Shown here: one piece after another, positions 35,490 to 47,066 of the stretch
Position numbering within the stretch: the first letter of the stretch is position 1
Layout: each line of letters begins with the position of its first letter
DNA from: Ancistrus triradiatus
Taxonomy: Eukaryota > Chordata > Actinopteri > Siluriformes > Loricariidae
Length of the DNA: 64,000 nucleotides
Assembly: GCA_025084515.1 (NCBI GenBank)
Contig: JAJAGP010000247.1
Location: 248,001-312,000, forward strand
Direction of reading: 5' to 3'
The notes under the pieces: generated by a model
What the model was told of the DNA's origin: nothing
Seen by the model: the letters and a program-made list of their open reading frames with translations, nothing else
The model's database searches: none
Position numbers and translations under genes: made by a program

Positions 35490-37097
35490 GATGTTACTAA
35501 CTAACACCCATTCATTGAGGAGTGAACGGTTATTCCATCCTTCAGTAGACTGCATAGTTCCATATTCTAATTGAATTTGGTTGAGGGGGAAAGGTTGTTT
35601 AGAGCCAAACTGCAGAGCATGATCCCTTCAATATGATACATCCTAGGATCTACTGATTTGAAGCTAGAAAGAGCTACAACATGCCATCACATGAATAGTG
35701 TACAAGCTGGCTGAGAATATAATACACCCCTTTATACCACTAAAACATGAAACGCCATGCTCATTGCTTAACACCAAGAGAAAACTAATGCTCTGACGAT
35801 CTATAAAATCCCCCATAATACCCGGAAGGCTATGCCACCATCTTAATACAGCAGATTAACTTGGGGACAGACAGAGGACATACCTCTGAATAATTACTGA
35901 GACAGAATAACTTTCTAATTTAATGGGTTTCCCCCAATCACCTCAACAAGATCCCACTACACCGTGGTAAAGACACCCTTATAAGATATAAAGGAATGAA
36001 TCAGCTCACTGGACCTTTTCGGAATATGTCCCACGTCATGATGTAATTGAAAATGACATGCTTTCTATTGGATCTTGGATCGTCCCGCTGTGTTATCCGT
36101 CCTGAGGGCTCACGCAGGCGCAACGCTCGCCATCAATTTAAGTCTTGGATCCATCCAAACCGCACAAACACCCGTGCCAAGTACAAACGGGCCCGAGCAC
36201 AAACGTCAAGGTCAGATTACCGAAAAGTATCACCATGACAAATATTATTTCATCTTTATGACAGGGGAGATCTTTTCATGAGAGACCCATGCAGTGCAGT
36301 TGACCTCCCAACGAGCGAGGCTGTTACATCATTCGCAATGTCCTTGGACATGAGAAGATGAACAGAAAACAATATTGTTCCTAGCAGGCAGCTCACCCCC
36401 CTCCCACCTTAAAAACACTCCCAAGGCCTGGAACTTTCACTTCATTAGCATGCAAAAGTAATCGCTCACATCGAACGACAGCTTTTGGGGGGGGGGGGTT
36501 GAAATCCTGAAATTGAATGGCATTGCTATAATAAAATCAATAGGTTTCAAAATATATTCTCCAATCAGCCAGGTGACGAGGGCTGATTTTAAATTCTCTT
36601 CTCATCTCATTATATTAAAGTCTTACTTATTATGGATGTAATGCAACAAGACAAATATGTCATTCCTAAAGTTAATTTGCACTTTGCTCTGATATGTGAT
36701 ATGACTGATGTGCTAAACAGCTCAGATTTATGCATTCTTTGTGGCACCTGTTAATGATTAGATGAGACACTTAGTCATGCATGCTCCACAGAGAAAATTA
36801 AAAAACCAGCAGACTGGCTGAAGGTGGCTCCATCTCAAGCAGCCAGCAAGGTCAAGGTTTGGTTTTCTAGGGCACATGAACCTCGAGAAACAACTGGAAC
36901 AGTTTAAGTTTCCGTTCGTACTGATATCAAACCGTAATCTGACGACTCAAGTGGTTGCGTAACCAGCACACATCTATATCCTAACCTGAGGGAGGTTGCC
37001 AGTACATGACAACATATATAAACATACAAAATGTGCAAGTGCATAAAAAATGCTATAGTGATTAATTTGCTTGCTTAAACTTTTCTTGAGAGTCAAT
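35490..37097. other. tmem104: Intron 7 background, nothing firmly recognised
   Basis: Contains a G-run near 36487-36498. No element ends or exon-like segments seen. Confidence 0.4.
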
Positions 37098-37335
37098 GAG
37101 TGTGTTTACATGCACTTAATAATCCAGTGATAATCTGATTTCTGCAGGTATCTTATTAGAGTAGCCACAAACAGCATACTCTGATTTCTTAAATCAGCTT
37201 TAGGCCTAGAAATCAGATTAAGAGAGCTGAATTTTTCCTCAGTAGTCAGATTTCTCAGTGCATGTATACCCTTACTCTGATTTCAATCGGTATTCTCACT
37301 CTAGACATGCATACAACATAACCAGTACAGTACCA

Positions 37336-37500
37336 GGGACTGTGGTAGCCTAGCGGTTAAGGTACTGGACTATGGACCAAAAAGGTCCAGGGTTCAAATC
37401 CCACCTCTGCCAAGCTGCCACTGTTGGGTCCTTGAGCAAGACCCTTAACCCACAATTGCTTGGATTGTAAGATTGGACCAATTGTAAGTCGTTCTGGATA
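37336..37500 (+). repeat. tRNA-derived SINE, tail-truncated
   Basis: GGGACTGTGGTAGCCTAGCG, GGTTCAAATCCCACCTCTGC, CAATTGCTTGGATTG and GTCGTTCTGGATA match the window's SINE family. The last 25-30 bases of the tail are replaced directly by the L2-like segment. Confidence 0.85.
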
Positions 37501-37502
37501 CA

Positions 37503-37905
37503 CATTAAGAAACACATTTAGAATTGATTTCAAGGTTCTTTTACTGGTACCTCAGTGACATGATTGTTAAGTACGTTCCACCAATGGTCCTCGCTGGTCG
37601 TACAGACCACCCGACGAAAGAGTGGAAAGGCGGCCTTTTCTTATTATGGCCCCAACCTTTGGAACCTCTTCCTGATGGCCTGAGGGCTCTGGATGATCCT
37701 GACATAGGTTAAGGCACACATGTTCGGGTTAGCTTTTTGCTAATGTTTTATCTGTTTAGATTTTATCTGCATTTTTAAATATTTCCATTTTATTTTATAT
37801 CATTCTACCATTTTATTGTTCTTTTATATATTCGTTTGTTTTTACTTTTGCTTGTGTGAAGCACTTTGTAAAACGTTGTTTAAACAAAGTGCTTATTATT
37901 ATTAG
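37503..37905 (+). mobile_element. L2/CR1-like LINE 3' end
   Basis: The plus strand reads RFFYWYLSDMIVKYVP then, with frame changes, LWPQPLEPLPDGLRA. This matches the common L2-type ending (VPRS...APRLWNSLP-LR). A non-coding tail follows with GAAGCACTTTGTAAAACGTT, AAAGTGCTTATTATTATTA. Only the last part of the ORF and the 3' UTR are present. Confidence 0.6.
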
Positions 37906-38654
37906 AGAAGATTCTGAAACACAGTGTATGTTCAAGAAAATGAAGAACTGCATCATTTCTTTATTGAAGTGTGAAGTTTGACGTCCTTCTGTGAGATTAT
38001 TGGCTGGTTGCAAAGTAAAAAGAAATCCGATTACTGCCTGTAAACCCGGAGTTTTCCCATCATCTGATGTAAATTTGTTGATGGGATTACTGACAAAACC
38101 TGATTTTCTGCAGTTATCAGGTTATTAAGTGCATGTAAACGCACTCAGTGGGATTTGACTCAACACAGCTCCTTAGCCAGAGACTAGGTACAGAGTGAGG
38201 GTTGAACTGATTACTTGACTGCAGTCATGATGATGCAGAACTTGCACAGAATATGGCAGTGAACATGCTGTTAGACTGGTCCCCTTCCTTAGCCAGGCTG
38301 TCAAATAAATGGAAAAGGTTTTATGTTACCGATGGCTGCAAATTAAGTTTCATTAGATGCAAATACCTCGTTTCCCATGTCTATATAACTCTTATTGGAG
38401 CGTGCATGCCAATAAAGAGAGCTGTTTACAGGGCCTATACTTGGATGAGTTTAACCTACTTTTTCCAGTTGTCTGCTGTGCTCAATCCCAAGGCCTTTCC
38501 TTACACACTGCAAAGTAAGCCCAAATCACCAGCGAACCTCCTCCATGTTTGACCATAGAGACCGAGTTCTATTCCTTAAGGGCCTCATTATGTTTTCTGT
38601 AAACATGTTTACAAACCTGCCTACGGGTTCTTTGTCACCGGAGGAACTTAAACT

Positions 38655-39420
38655 TAAATAGTTCTTAGAACCGTGCCCCCTTTCTTGTGTGTTGGTTTTG
38701 CACCACAGGAAGTGGGGACGATTGTAGTTCTTTACACGCTGTGTAAGGAGACCTTCGATCTTACTTCAAGGTAGCATCTTGAAGTGAAGCAAGTATGCTG
38801 TGATTGGTCCAGACGTAAGATTATGGAAACTGGTCCACACATAGTGACTCAATGATATAGTGACTGGTCCAGACAGAAGGGCCGTGTTGAGGACAACTGC
38901 CATTTTTAGTCCCTAGAACTGTCTGGCGAGAAAGCGGCTTATACTGGTCTCATCTGGTCACTTGACAAACTCCCAGCAGGATTTTGACTCCTAAAGTGAG
39001 TTTTCTCCCTTCTCCAAATTCCAGCCTGCCATCATGTCTCTGTGTCGGCAGTGGGGTCTTACTGGGCTGTCTCTTCTACCCACATCCACAGCAGACTGTT
39101 ACAGTGCCGTGGGTGGAAAATTCTTGATGACACTGCACACAGGAGGTGCAGAAACAACAAGTGCTTTCGCACTGGGGGAACTTTTTCATAGTTCTTAGAA
39201 CTGTGCCCCGTGTCACGTGTTCGCACAGTAGGAACTGGGAACGATTGTAGTTATTAGAACGCCGTGTATAGGGACTTTTTTAGCTCCTACTTCAAGTGAA
39301 GGTCTTTTGTCAGCGCATAGGAACCTTTCGTAAGGCAAGTTCTTTTTCGTTCTCCAAATTCCAGCCTGACTTTGCGTCTCTGTGTCGGCAGTGGGGTCTT
39401 ACTGGGTTACTAGTTTACTC
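38655..39420. repeat. Pair of direct, diverged duplicate segments
   Basis: Unit 1 (about 38655-39075) and unit 2 (about 39188-39412) share ATAGTTCTTAGAACCGTGCC-type starts, GGAACTGGGAACGATTGTAG-type middles, TTCTCCAAATTCCAGCCTG and an exact TCTCTGTGTCGGCAGTGGGG followed by TCTTACTGGG. The repeated unit may be an unclassified element or a local duplication. Confidence 0.6.
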
Positions 39421-39593
39421 TTTTTTTCTCCATGTTATGTGTGGTACACACACAAGGGCTGACTCAACTTTCCTCTATTTTAAACAGTCTATAACTGTCT
39501 GTTTGTGTATTTGCTTTTTTTAACGTCACTTTCAGCATCAATGGCCATTTCACGACAGACACAAGGTTACAACAAAAAAAAAAATCATACAAT

Positions 39594-39759
39594 TAATCTA
39601 ATGCATGTCATTGGACTGTGGGAGGAAACCGGAGCACTCGGACTAAACCCACACAGACACACAAACTCCACATAGGTGGAGACCGAGATCGGAAATCGAA
39701 CCAGGGGACGCTGGAGCTATGAGGTAACTGCGCTAACTGCTGCGCCACCGTGCCACCCT
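39594..39759 (-). repeat. tRNA-derived SINE of a second (DANA/HE1-like) family
   Basis: On the minus strand it starts AGGGTGGCACGGTGGCGCAG, with CTGGTTCGATTTCCGA as B box, then TGTGGAGTTTGTGTG and CGGTTTCCTCCCACAGTCCA. This layout is typical of zebrafish-type SINEs. A degenerate relative lies at 54752-54862. Confidence 0.7.
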
Positions 39760-40054
39760 CTAACTAGGACTACTCCATTGCCTACAACTGTAACATTTCA
39801 AACGTGTTAACTAAAAATTAAAGGTGGGCAGCTGCTTGAGTGGGCAGCCTGCTGGAAATGTTCATACATCTCTCCACACTTTTCTAAAGGGTTGCCAACA
39901 ATATTAGTCCAGTACAATATAGTGTGTGGAATAAGATCAGATTCTTCCAGGTTTTTTTTTTTTTTAATGATCCAATTTTACAATTCAGTGAATTTAAAAA
40001 TAAACTTCTACAAGGTACAAAACTTCACAAAGTATGCTGGCTGAAAGACATCTA

Positions 40055-40745
40055 CAGTCGTGATGGAAAAAAGTGTTTACTCCCTTCCTCATTTCCTATT
40101 TTTTCTGCATGTTTGTCGCGGCACTTAAGTGTTTTCAGAACATCAAACCAATTTAAATAACAGTCAATGACAAACACAAGTAAACAAAAACGCAAAAAAA
40201 AAACGAAACCTTCGGGTTCTGCAGCAGGACAATGATCCAAAACACACCAGCAAGTCCACCTCTGATGGCTTGAAAAAAAAACTAAATGAAGACTTTGGAG
40301 TGGCCCTAGTCAAAGTCCTGACCTGAATCCTATTGAGATGCTGTGGCATGACCTTAAAAAAGGCCGTTCATTGCTGGAAAAAAAACCCTCCGGTGTGCCT
40401 GGAATTACGAACAATTCTGCAAAGATGAGGAGTGGCCACAATTCCTCCACAACGCTGTAAGAGACTCATTGCAAGTTATCGCAAACGCTTGGTTGCAGTT
40501 GTTGCTGCTAAGGGTGGCCCAACCAGTTATTAGGTTTAGGAGGCAATCACTTTTTCACATGGGGCCATGTAGGTTTGGATTTTTTTCTCCCTTAATAATA
40601 AACACCTTCATTTAAAAACTGCATTTTGTGTTTACTTGTGTTGTCTTTGACTAATATTTAAGTTGGTTTGATGTTCAGAAACACTTACATGTGACAAACA
40701 TGCAAAAAAAAAAATAGGAAATCAGGGAAGGGGCAAACACACAAA
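40055..40745 (+). mobile_element. Tc1-like element of another family, internally deleted
   Basis: TIRs of about 130 bp: left GTGTTTACTCCCTTCCTCAT and CAGAACATCAAACCAATTTA; the right end has the complements (GGTTTGATGTTCAGAAACAC, ATAGGAAATCAGGGAAGGGG). In between the plus strand gives the transposase C terminus in shifting frames: QDNDPKHTSKST-like sequence at 40230, SQSPDLNPIEMLWHDLKK-like sequence near 40310. Stops and A-run slippage make it inactive. Confidence 0.75.
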
Positions 40746-42094
40746 AACAATTTATATATCCCTGGTTTGCAGTAACCAAGGGTCTCGCGGTGGCCTCGAG
40801 ATGGGATCTCCTCCTGCGTACCCCTGCGCAAACTATGCCTCCTGCTGTCATAATCTCCACTAAACCATCTGTACCACGTTCTTCCTACAGAAGTTACCAT
40901 CAGAGCACCGCTGAGGCTCTGGGCCACCCCTATGTACAGAAGCCCTGGTTAAATAGTGATATATGCTGTGATGAACCGCCACACAATATCAAAAGTAGCC
41001 AAAGACATTTTACACTTCAACATCAACAACAAAAAAGTGGGTTACTTCACTGGGTGAATTCAGCAGTGTGAGCTTAACCGGATCCACCCCAGCCTGAACT
41101 AAGGAAGCAACAACACTCCAAGCATTCTGGCCTCAGACCAGACTGTCATTCCAGAAAGAAGACCGAATTCAGGTGTGTGTGTGTCCATGTGTGGCAACAG
41201 ATGGTTGCTGAAAGGGTGGCCTCTTTTTTAATGAGGTACCTAGTGAGAGGATCTTTCAATTCACTGGACATGTAGCTTGAGTTTATGTGGCAGACCTTAA
41301 TGGAATGATGAAACCACGTGACAGAATTAAATATGAGAGCATTCATTAGACATAAAAATCCTTTAAAGTCCAGGGGTGAGCAAAGTATATCATCAAGCAC
41401 TAACTAGTAAATGTGGCAGGGGGAATATATTAACAATAAATTTGTTCGGATCGTCTTTTAAGGAAGTCTGATCAGGACAGCATTGCGTTATCAATCCTGC
41501 TAGAAAAAGAAACATGAACGAGTTTCTCTGGTTTGGTTCAGATAGGAAATCTCCGATCGTGTTCTTATTCTTAAGATATATCAAGAATATATATTAAGAT
41601 TCCGACTTAATTTGCCATTATTTGGTCCTTAGGCAGGAGCCTTAACGCACAATTGGACTGTAATATAGTGTAGAAATCTAGATAAGGCCGTCTGCTAAAT
41701 GGCTACATGTGAATGGAAATGATCAGACACTGATTCAGTAATTGCTTTGACATGACTATCAAAACTGAGATCAGAGTCCTTTAGTATAGCATGGTTACAA
41801 ATGACATCTTTTGATTTGAGTGCAGAGAGGCACAAGTGTGTGCTTCTCATCTTTGTTCCCAAACTCAATACAGGTATGTGGCGTTTAATGTCTGCATTGA
41901 CCGGAAAATTACCGTAGTGACATAGCAGTAGATACTTTGCACGTAGTGTTTTATGTTAAAGAGTAATATCAATTAAAAACAAAAACATTATCATGCTTTC
42001 TGCCTTTCAAGACTGCAGCTGTCTTTTCTGTCAGCAGGTCTGAAGTTCCCTCATTCTAGCTTTCTGTCATTCAGACGTGAATAAGATATACACA
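40746..42094. other. tmem104: Intron 7 background with a decayed SINE tail (41626-41702)
   Basis: GGCAGGAGCCTTAACGCACA and ATAAGGCCGTCTGCTAAATG mark a very diverged SINE copy. Otherwise nothing recognised. Confidence 0.4.
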
Positions 42095-42478
42095 GGTACT
42101 CCCTGTTGTACGATGGTCTGACGCACAATATTTTGAATTTACGATTGGAATCCGATAACACTTAAATACACATTCAGCAGAAACCGTACTCTGAATTTTG
42201 GATTTCCATTTAATCCAAACAAGCGATGCGCAGTATGATATGCTCCTGCACTCTTCCGTGCTAAATGAGGAACTCTGCAGCGAGTGACATGGCGGGAGTG
42301 ATGAGCCCTGGGAAATGTAGTGAGGAAAAGCCGTAGTCGCAGCAATAATGGATTTTGTTTTCACTTTTAATACATTATTCATTAAAGTACATAAGTACTT
42401 TGATACTTTATTATAAATACCATATATGGAGTACATATTAAACTCATCGGTTTACAATAAAGTCAACTTACGATGAAA
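42095..42478. mobile_element. Possible pogo/Tigger-like MITE (TTACGAT-rich ends)
   Basis: The left end CAGGTACTCCCTGTTGTACG with ATGGTCTGACGCACAATATT and the right end AGTCAACTTACGATGAAACT resemble the CTTACGATGG-type TIRs of Tigger-related elements. The TIR match is imperfect and no coding remnant is present. Confidence 0.35.
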
Positions 42479-44444
42479 CTGCGGTCATGTTTCAAAATGA
42501 CCAGGAATGTATGCAATTACAGTGCAACAGATTCAAGCCCAATTAAATCTTATATAAAGGCAATTTCTATTATTATTATTACAACATATCAAGGTCATTT
42601 TTGCTCTTGGCATAAACCGGTTCAGAGGTTACACCCAGTCTTTAACAGTTAAAATGATATCGGTTCACAACCACAGTTTATGCTCTTTCTTCAAAAAGCA
42701 AGGGATGATCAATAGCAATCAAATGCCGCAAATGACTTGGCAACGGTTTGAAAAAGAAAGAAATCTTTCGAATCGGCCACAAGAATCAATCAACGGCAGA
42801 TTAATTCTCAGCCCACAGTTCTTCTTAATAGCTTTCGGTGACCAAGTTGAATAAAATGGCAGGATATTCCCATTGAGTGCTCCACAGGGAAAGTCTACCA
42901 TTGATCACTGCAACAGTTTGATCAGGACAGACAAACCACCCTCTGTGCTATTCAAACCCTGCTCTGATGCTACAACAGTCCTTTCTCTCTGAACCAAGTC
43001 TGCTAAAGGAAGAATGTTTTAGATTCTACAGAGGCTATTGCATATTTCCCGATGAAGTACCCGAGTCGCACCAGCGACACAGACAGATGGAAGCACACAG
43101 GCAACAGGAAGCATCAAAAAAATGACCCTCGCCTTGTTTGGAATGCTTTAAGTTCTTGTATTTTCAGAAACACGAGTATGCAATCAAACTTAAAAATAGA
43201 CTGCACCACTAACACATGGAAATGTGATGCAGAAATGATTTTATTGACACAGGGCAACACGATACCCATTATAACCAATAGAAGCTACAACACCAGGTAC
43301 ATGAGTTTAGAACTGACTATGTAGCCTCAAGTACCGGCCAGTGGGCTCGGGTCAATGATCAATATTACTATATACTGCCATAATGCAAATAAGCAGCTCT
43401 ATTATACAAAACATGATCTTTCTGTGTGAGTAGGTGTGGGTTATACATTTATTAAAAAGTTAACACATTTTGAGCACTTAAGATCAGCTTATCTTCTATT
43501 TGCAAGATCTTTAATCCAGTAAAAACACCTCAAATCTACAAAAAGATAAACAACAACTGCGTGGCCGGTCAAACCTAACAAAACTTTTTCATCATTCAAG
43601 ACAAGTCCTTCCACCTCTAGCCACAGCACTGATTAGAAGCCATATATCGCAACAGGTTCTCCAACTCGACTAGGAACATGTGATAGAAACTTCTCAGTGC
43701 AAATTCACAAAGCCTGAGACACAAACTTTCTCATATCACCAACTGTCATTACACCTTCTGTCACTGAAAATCACCAGCTCTCAACAAAAACTAATGAATT
43801 CCGGCCACAACGGCGCACTGAAACGCTATTGATGAGAACACAGCATTAAGGAAGCAAAAAAGGGACAGTGATAATTTAGCAAAGTCCTAAACTCAGCCTT
43901 TATTGCAGCTCCACTTTTCCAATATCATTGTATAATTTTCTCCCAATAAAGTCTTAGGACATTCACTAAATAGCACGTTTTCAAAGAGCTTATATAAGCA
44001 CAACCAAACTTAAGACAAGGGAGAGTAAGCTGTCAGGATAACAGCATATTACTCCCAATATAATCCTAGTCCATTTCCTGCGTAATGTGTCTTTGTGAGA
44101 TCTTATTACAAAACAGCCAAGCTGACAAGACAGTACACCGGCAGCAATTCCGTCCAACTACACAGGCATAAAAGCCCACAAAGCACCTCTGACAAGCAAA
44201 TGAGCGTTCTGTGTAAAGTACTGAAGCTTTACTGTACTTCATGCATTGACGTGACAATGTGGGAAGATAGTAATGAGGACCAGATCATCAAGATGTGCAG
44301 GAGTTCGAACAGCAGATAAGCACGAGTGAGTGACAAGGGAGGAAGCCAAAAAGTCCAGTGGATACCATTGGGCATTGCTCCAGCAGGGCCTTAGACAGCA
44401 TATCCATTAGGCTCTGGCTATTAGACACTAGTGACATAAACTTC
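42479..44444. other. tmem104: Intron 7 background, nothing recognised
   Basis: AT-rich, unique-looking; no exon-like or element-like sequence identified. Confidence 0.45.
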
Positions 44445-44806
44445 AAAACTTTAATATTAAATGATCAAATTCTTCATTTTCTTGAGTATGTGCTGCGTTT
44501 CCGAGTCTCCACAAAAACTCCAGGGTTACCAGATCCCCCGAGAAAAAAAATGGCACAGTCAATGGAAAGAGATCCCAAATAGATCCAAGGCTTTAGAAAA
44601 AGTAGACCTGGCAACCGTGTTGGTTAGGCTTGCGTGCATACTCAGACTGGGAAAACTGGTATACATATTATGAGTACACTGATTACCGCCCTAAAATCCA
44701 GATCTCGTGTCTGATTTCTAAATCAGTATATGCTGTATACATGAGCATTTGAATCATCAGATAACTGAAGAAATCCTACTATTAATTAGTCGGATTATTA
44801 AGTGTC
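44445..44806. mobile_element. TTTACATGCACTTAATAA-family MITE, inverted degenerate copy
   Basis: AATTCTTCATTTTCTTGAGT is the complement of the AAGAAAATGAAGAA segment in the 37098 copy. CTGATTTCTAAATCAG, GATAACTGAAGAAATCC and GGATTATTAAGTG mark the other end. Confidence 0.45.
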
Positions 44807-46679
44807 TCGAGGGACAAACTGGCACAAAGTCTCAGACCTACTGTGAAGCATGGTGGAGAGGGCATCACAGATTTGCTGCCTGATTTCGCTGCTTGTATTG
44901 TTCAATGACACACAGTAAAAAAAAATACCTCACATAACTACAGATCTCTTGCCTAATGACTCAGGAGATGGTGAGATGATTCCATGCGGCTACTGATCTT
45001 ATCTGCTCACAATGAACACTTGCGGTAATCGATACAGGAGACTTGCTACCTTTATTACCATTAAAATCATTTTTAGTGTCTCATTCAGCATCCCACCCCC
45101 TCACACGCCCCTGACCCAGCTTCCCATGCATTTCACTCTCAACTCAAGCTGATTTTTGAGACTTTGGATCTGAGGCAAGAGGAACACCTTCACTTATACG
45201 ATTGGTGCCTCTCAACCAAGGCTGTAACGTAGTAGCTGAGAAAGTGCTGCAAACTAGAACCTGTGTCCTGCAAGAAATCCCAGAATGGGCCAATATCACT
45301 CCTCAGTGCCTACAAAGACGTTATTCTAAAAGAGGTTCTACTGGTTATGTGCTTACTAACACTGAGATGAAGATCAGACTGCATTTTATGGTCAGGAAAA
45401 GCAGGAATCAAGGTCATACCAAAGGTTTTCAGGGTTCAATTGCTTTCCCACCGTAACTGTAAACACAAGGGTTTTCTCCCAGAAGAGCTTCAGGACTGCT
45501 TGATTTGGCTTGTAGCAGAGTGTGATTCTGTTCTTACCAATCAGCTGCACCAACAGAGGAAATGGACCTAGGTTTTATTCAAATTAAACACTGCAGTCCG
45601 TAAAAAAAGGCCCAAACAAATGAATGAAAAGAAAATAAGTCTTACATCTGGCTTCCCCTCGGAGATAAAAAGCTCATCTCATCATAACATAAAACCATGA
45701 ATATAATTTACACCTCAGTATCCGTGTTTATGGCTGCATTAACGGAAACGCAAGCGCTGAATGACTGTCATAATTACCCAGCCCTCTCTTTCTCCAACAG
45801 CTTCCTCAATCAAACAAAGCATAACCGGAAAGCAAAGAGGCAATTACGAATTCCAATTACCCTTAGTTAGTTTCTAATTCATTTGGTTAAACACTTCTGT
45901 CCACAGAAAAGAATTAAAGGTATTACACTACAAAAACAAAGGTTTGTTTCACATTAGTTCACTGTCAGGCACCCTAATAACTGTCCAGGTAAAATTATAC
46001 ATGTGTGTACAACAACAGCATGCCTGATCTGTTGGTCTAGAACTGCAGACAGCTCTACGCAGATGACTGCATCAAATCTTAATGTATTCGATTCACAGCT
46101 CGTATCGAAATCCCCATATCGACAAAAATGAATATTACTATGCATCCCTAATATACAGTACGAAATGGGTACAAAAGTCACCATGAAAGCCTCGGCTGGT
46201 TACAAGCAGAGGCCGAGTTGAGGTTTGTTACCTTGCAAAAAATGTAAGTGAACAGTCCCACAGTTTACAAGCGATGTCGCAGGACTTCACCAGATCTTGT
46301 CCATAATACGACATAAAAATTCAGAACCTGTCTAAATTCAGTCTGCATAAAAAGCAAGGCCAAAAGCAGTACGGAATGAACATGACTTTCAGTCCCTTAG
46401 ACAGCACTGCATTAATAACTGATATGCCTCTATTAAAGATATAACCACATGGGCTCGGGAATATAAAAAAAAAACCAAGTAAACACAAGTAAATACAAGT
46501 TAAGACTCTACTAAACAAGTGGAAGCCATTTATCACCATCCAAAAAGGCTGATGGCTTAACTGACACAATCTGTCACAAAGTGAAAAGCGTTGTTGTGTG
46601 GTTGGAACAGGCAAGTTTCAAAACTGTTTTTCGCAGAAATGGACGCTGGGGAATAAAGAGGAAAAAGAATGGACTGGGA
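44807..46679. other. tmem104: Intron 7 background, nothing recognised
   Basis: No exon-like segment or element end was identified with confidence; ATGCATCCCTAATATACAG near 46140 may be a hAT MITE tip. Confidence 0.4.
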
Positions 46680-46880
46680 CAAAAACCCAATTGTCACCCC
46701 AAACAAAATTCAGAAGCAAGGGTCCTGTCATCATACGAGGCGTGTTAGTGCCAGCTGCATGAGTAACCTGGACATCTGTGACAGCACCATTAACACGGAA
46801 GGGTACACATGCATTTGAGAGGAAATATGCTAGGGGACATCTATTTTTTGGGACGTCTGAGATGTCTTAGACCGCAGTGC
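46680..46880 (+). mobile_element. Decayed Tc1/mariner transposase scrap
   Basis: GTGTTAGTGCCAGCTGCATG, GGACATCTGTGACAGCACCA and TTTTTGGGACGTCTGAG align by eye with the 28185-28280 part of the Tc1-type fragment (GCACGTCTGTGAAGGCACCA, TTTTTCAGGGACGTCC). Very diverged. Confidence 0.4.
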
Positions 46881-47066
46881 TCTTGTGCCGTGTTAATCTG
46901 CAGAGGAGTGAGATGTTTTGTGTCGCTTCTTGCACTGTCAATATCGGCTGAATCACTAATATATTATATATTATTACTGTTCATACCCGGGTATATTTGC
47001 TCATATGTATGTATTACTAAAAAAAAATCATCCTAAAAAACGTTCTCTACTGTACCATCATCCTAG

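Larger units (their letters stand above)
37098..38147. mobile_element. TTTACATGCACTTAATAA-family MITE carrying a SINE and an L2-like insert
   Basis: The left end GAGTGTGTTTACATGCACTT and the right end, whose complement reads TGAGTGCGTTTACATGCACT, form TIRs of about 45 bp. They continue as AATAATCC...TTTCTGCAG against AATAACCTGATAACTGCAG. Inside lie a plus-strand SINE (37336-37500) and then an L2-like LINE tail (37503-37905). Without these inserts the element would be about 480 bp, like copy 1. Confidence 0.7.
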
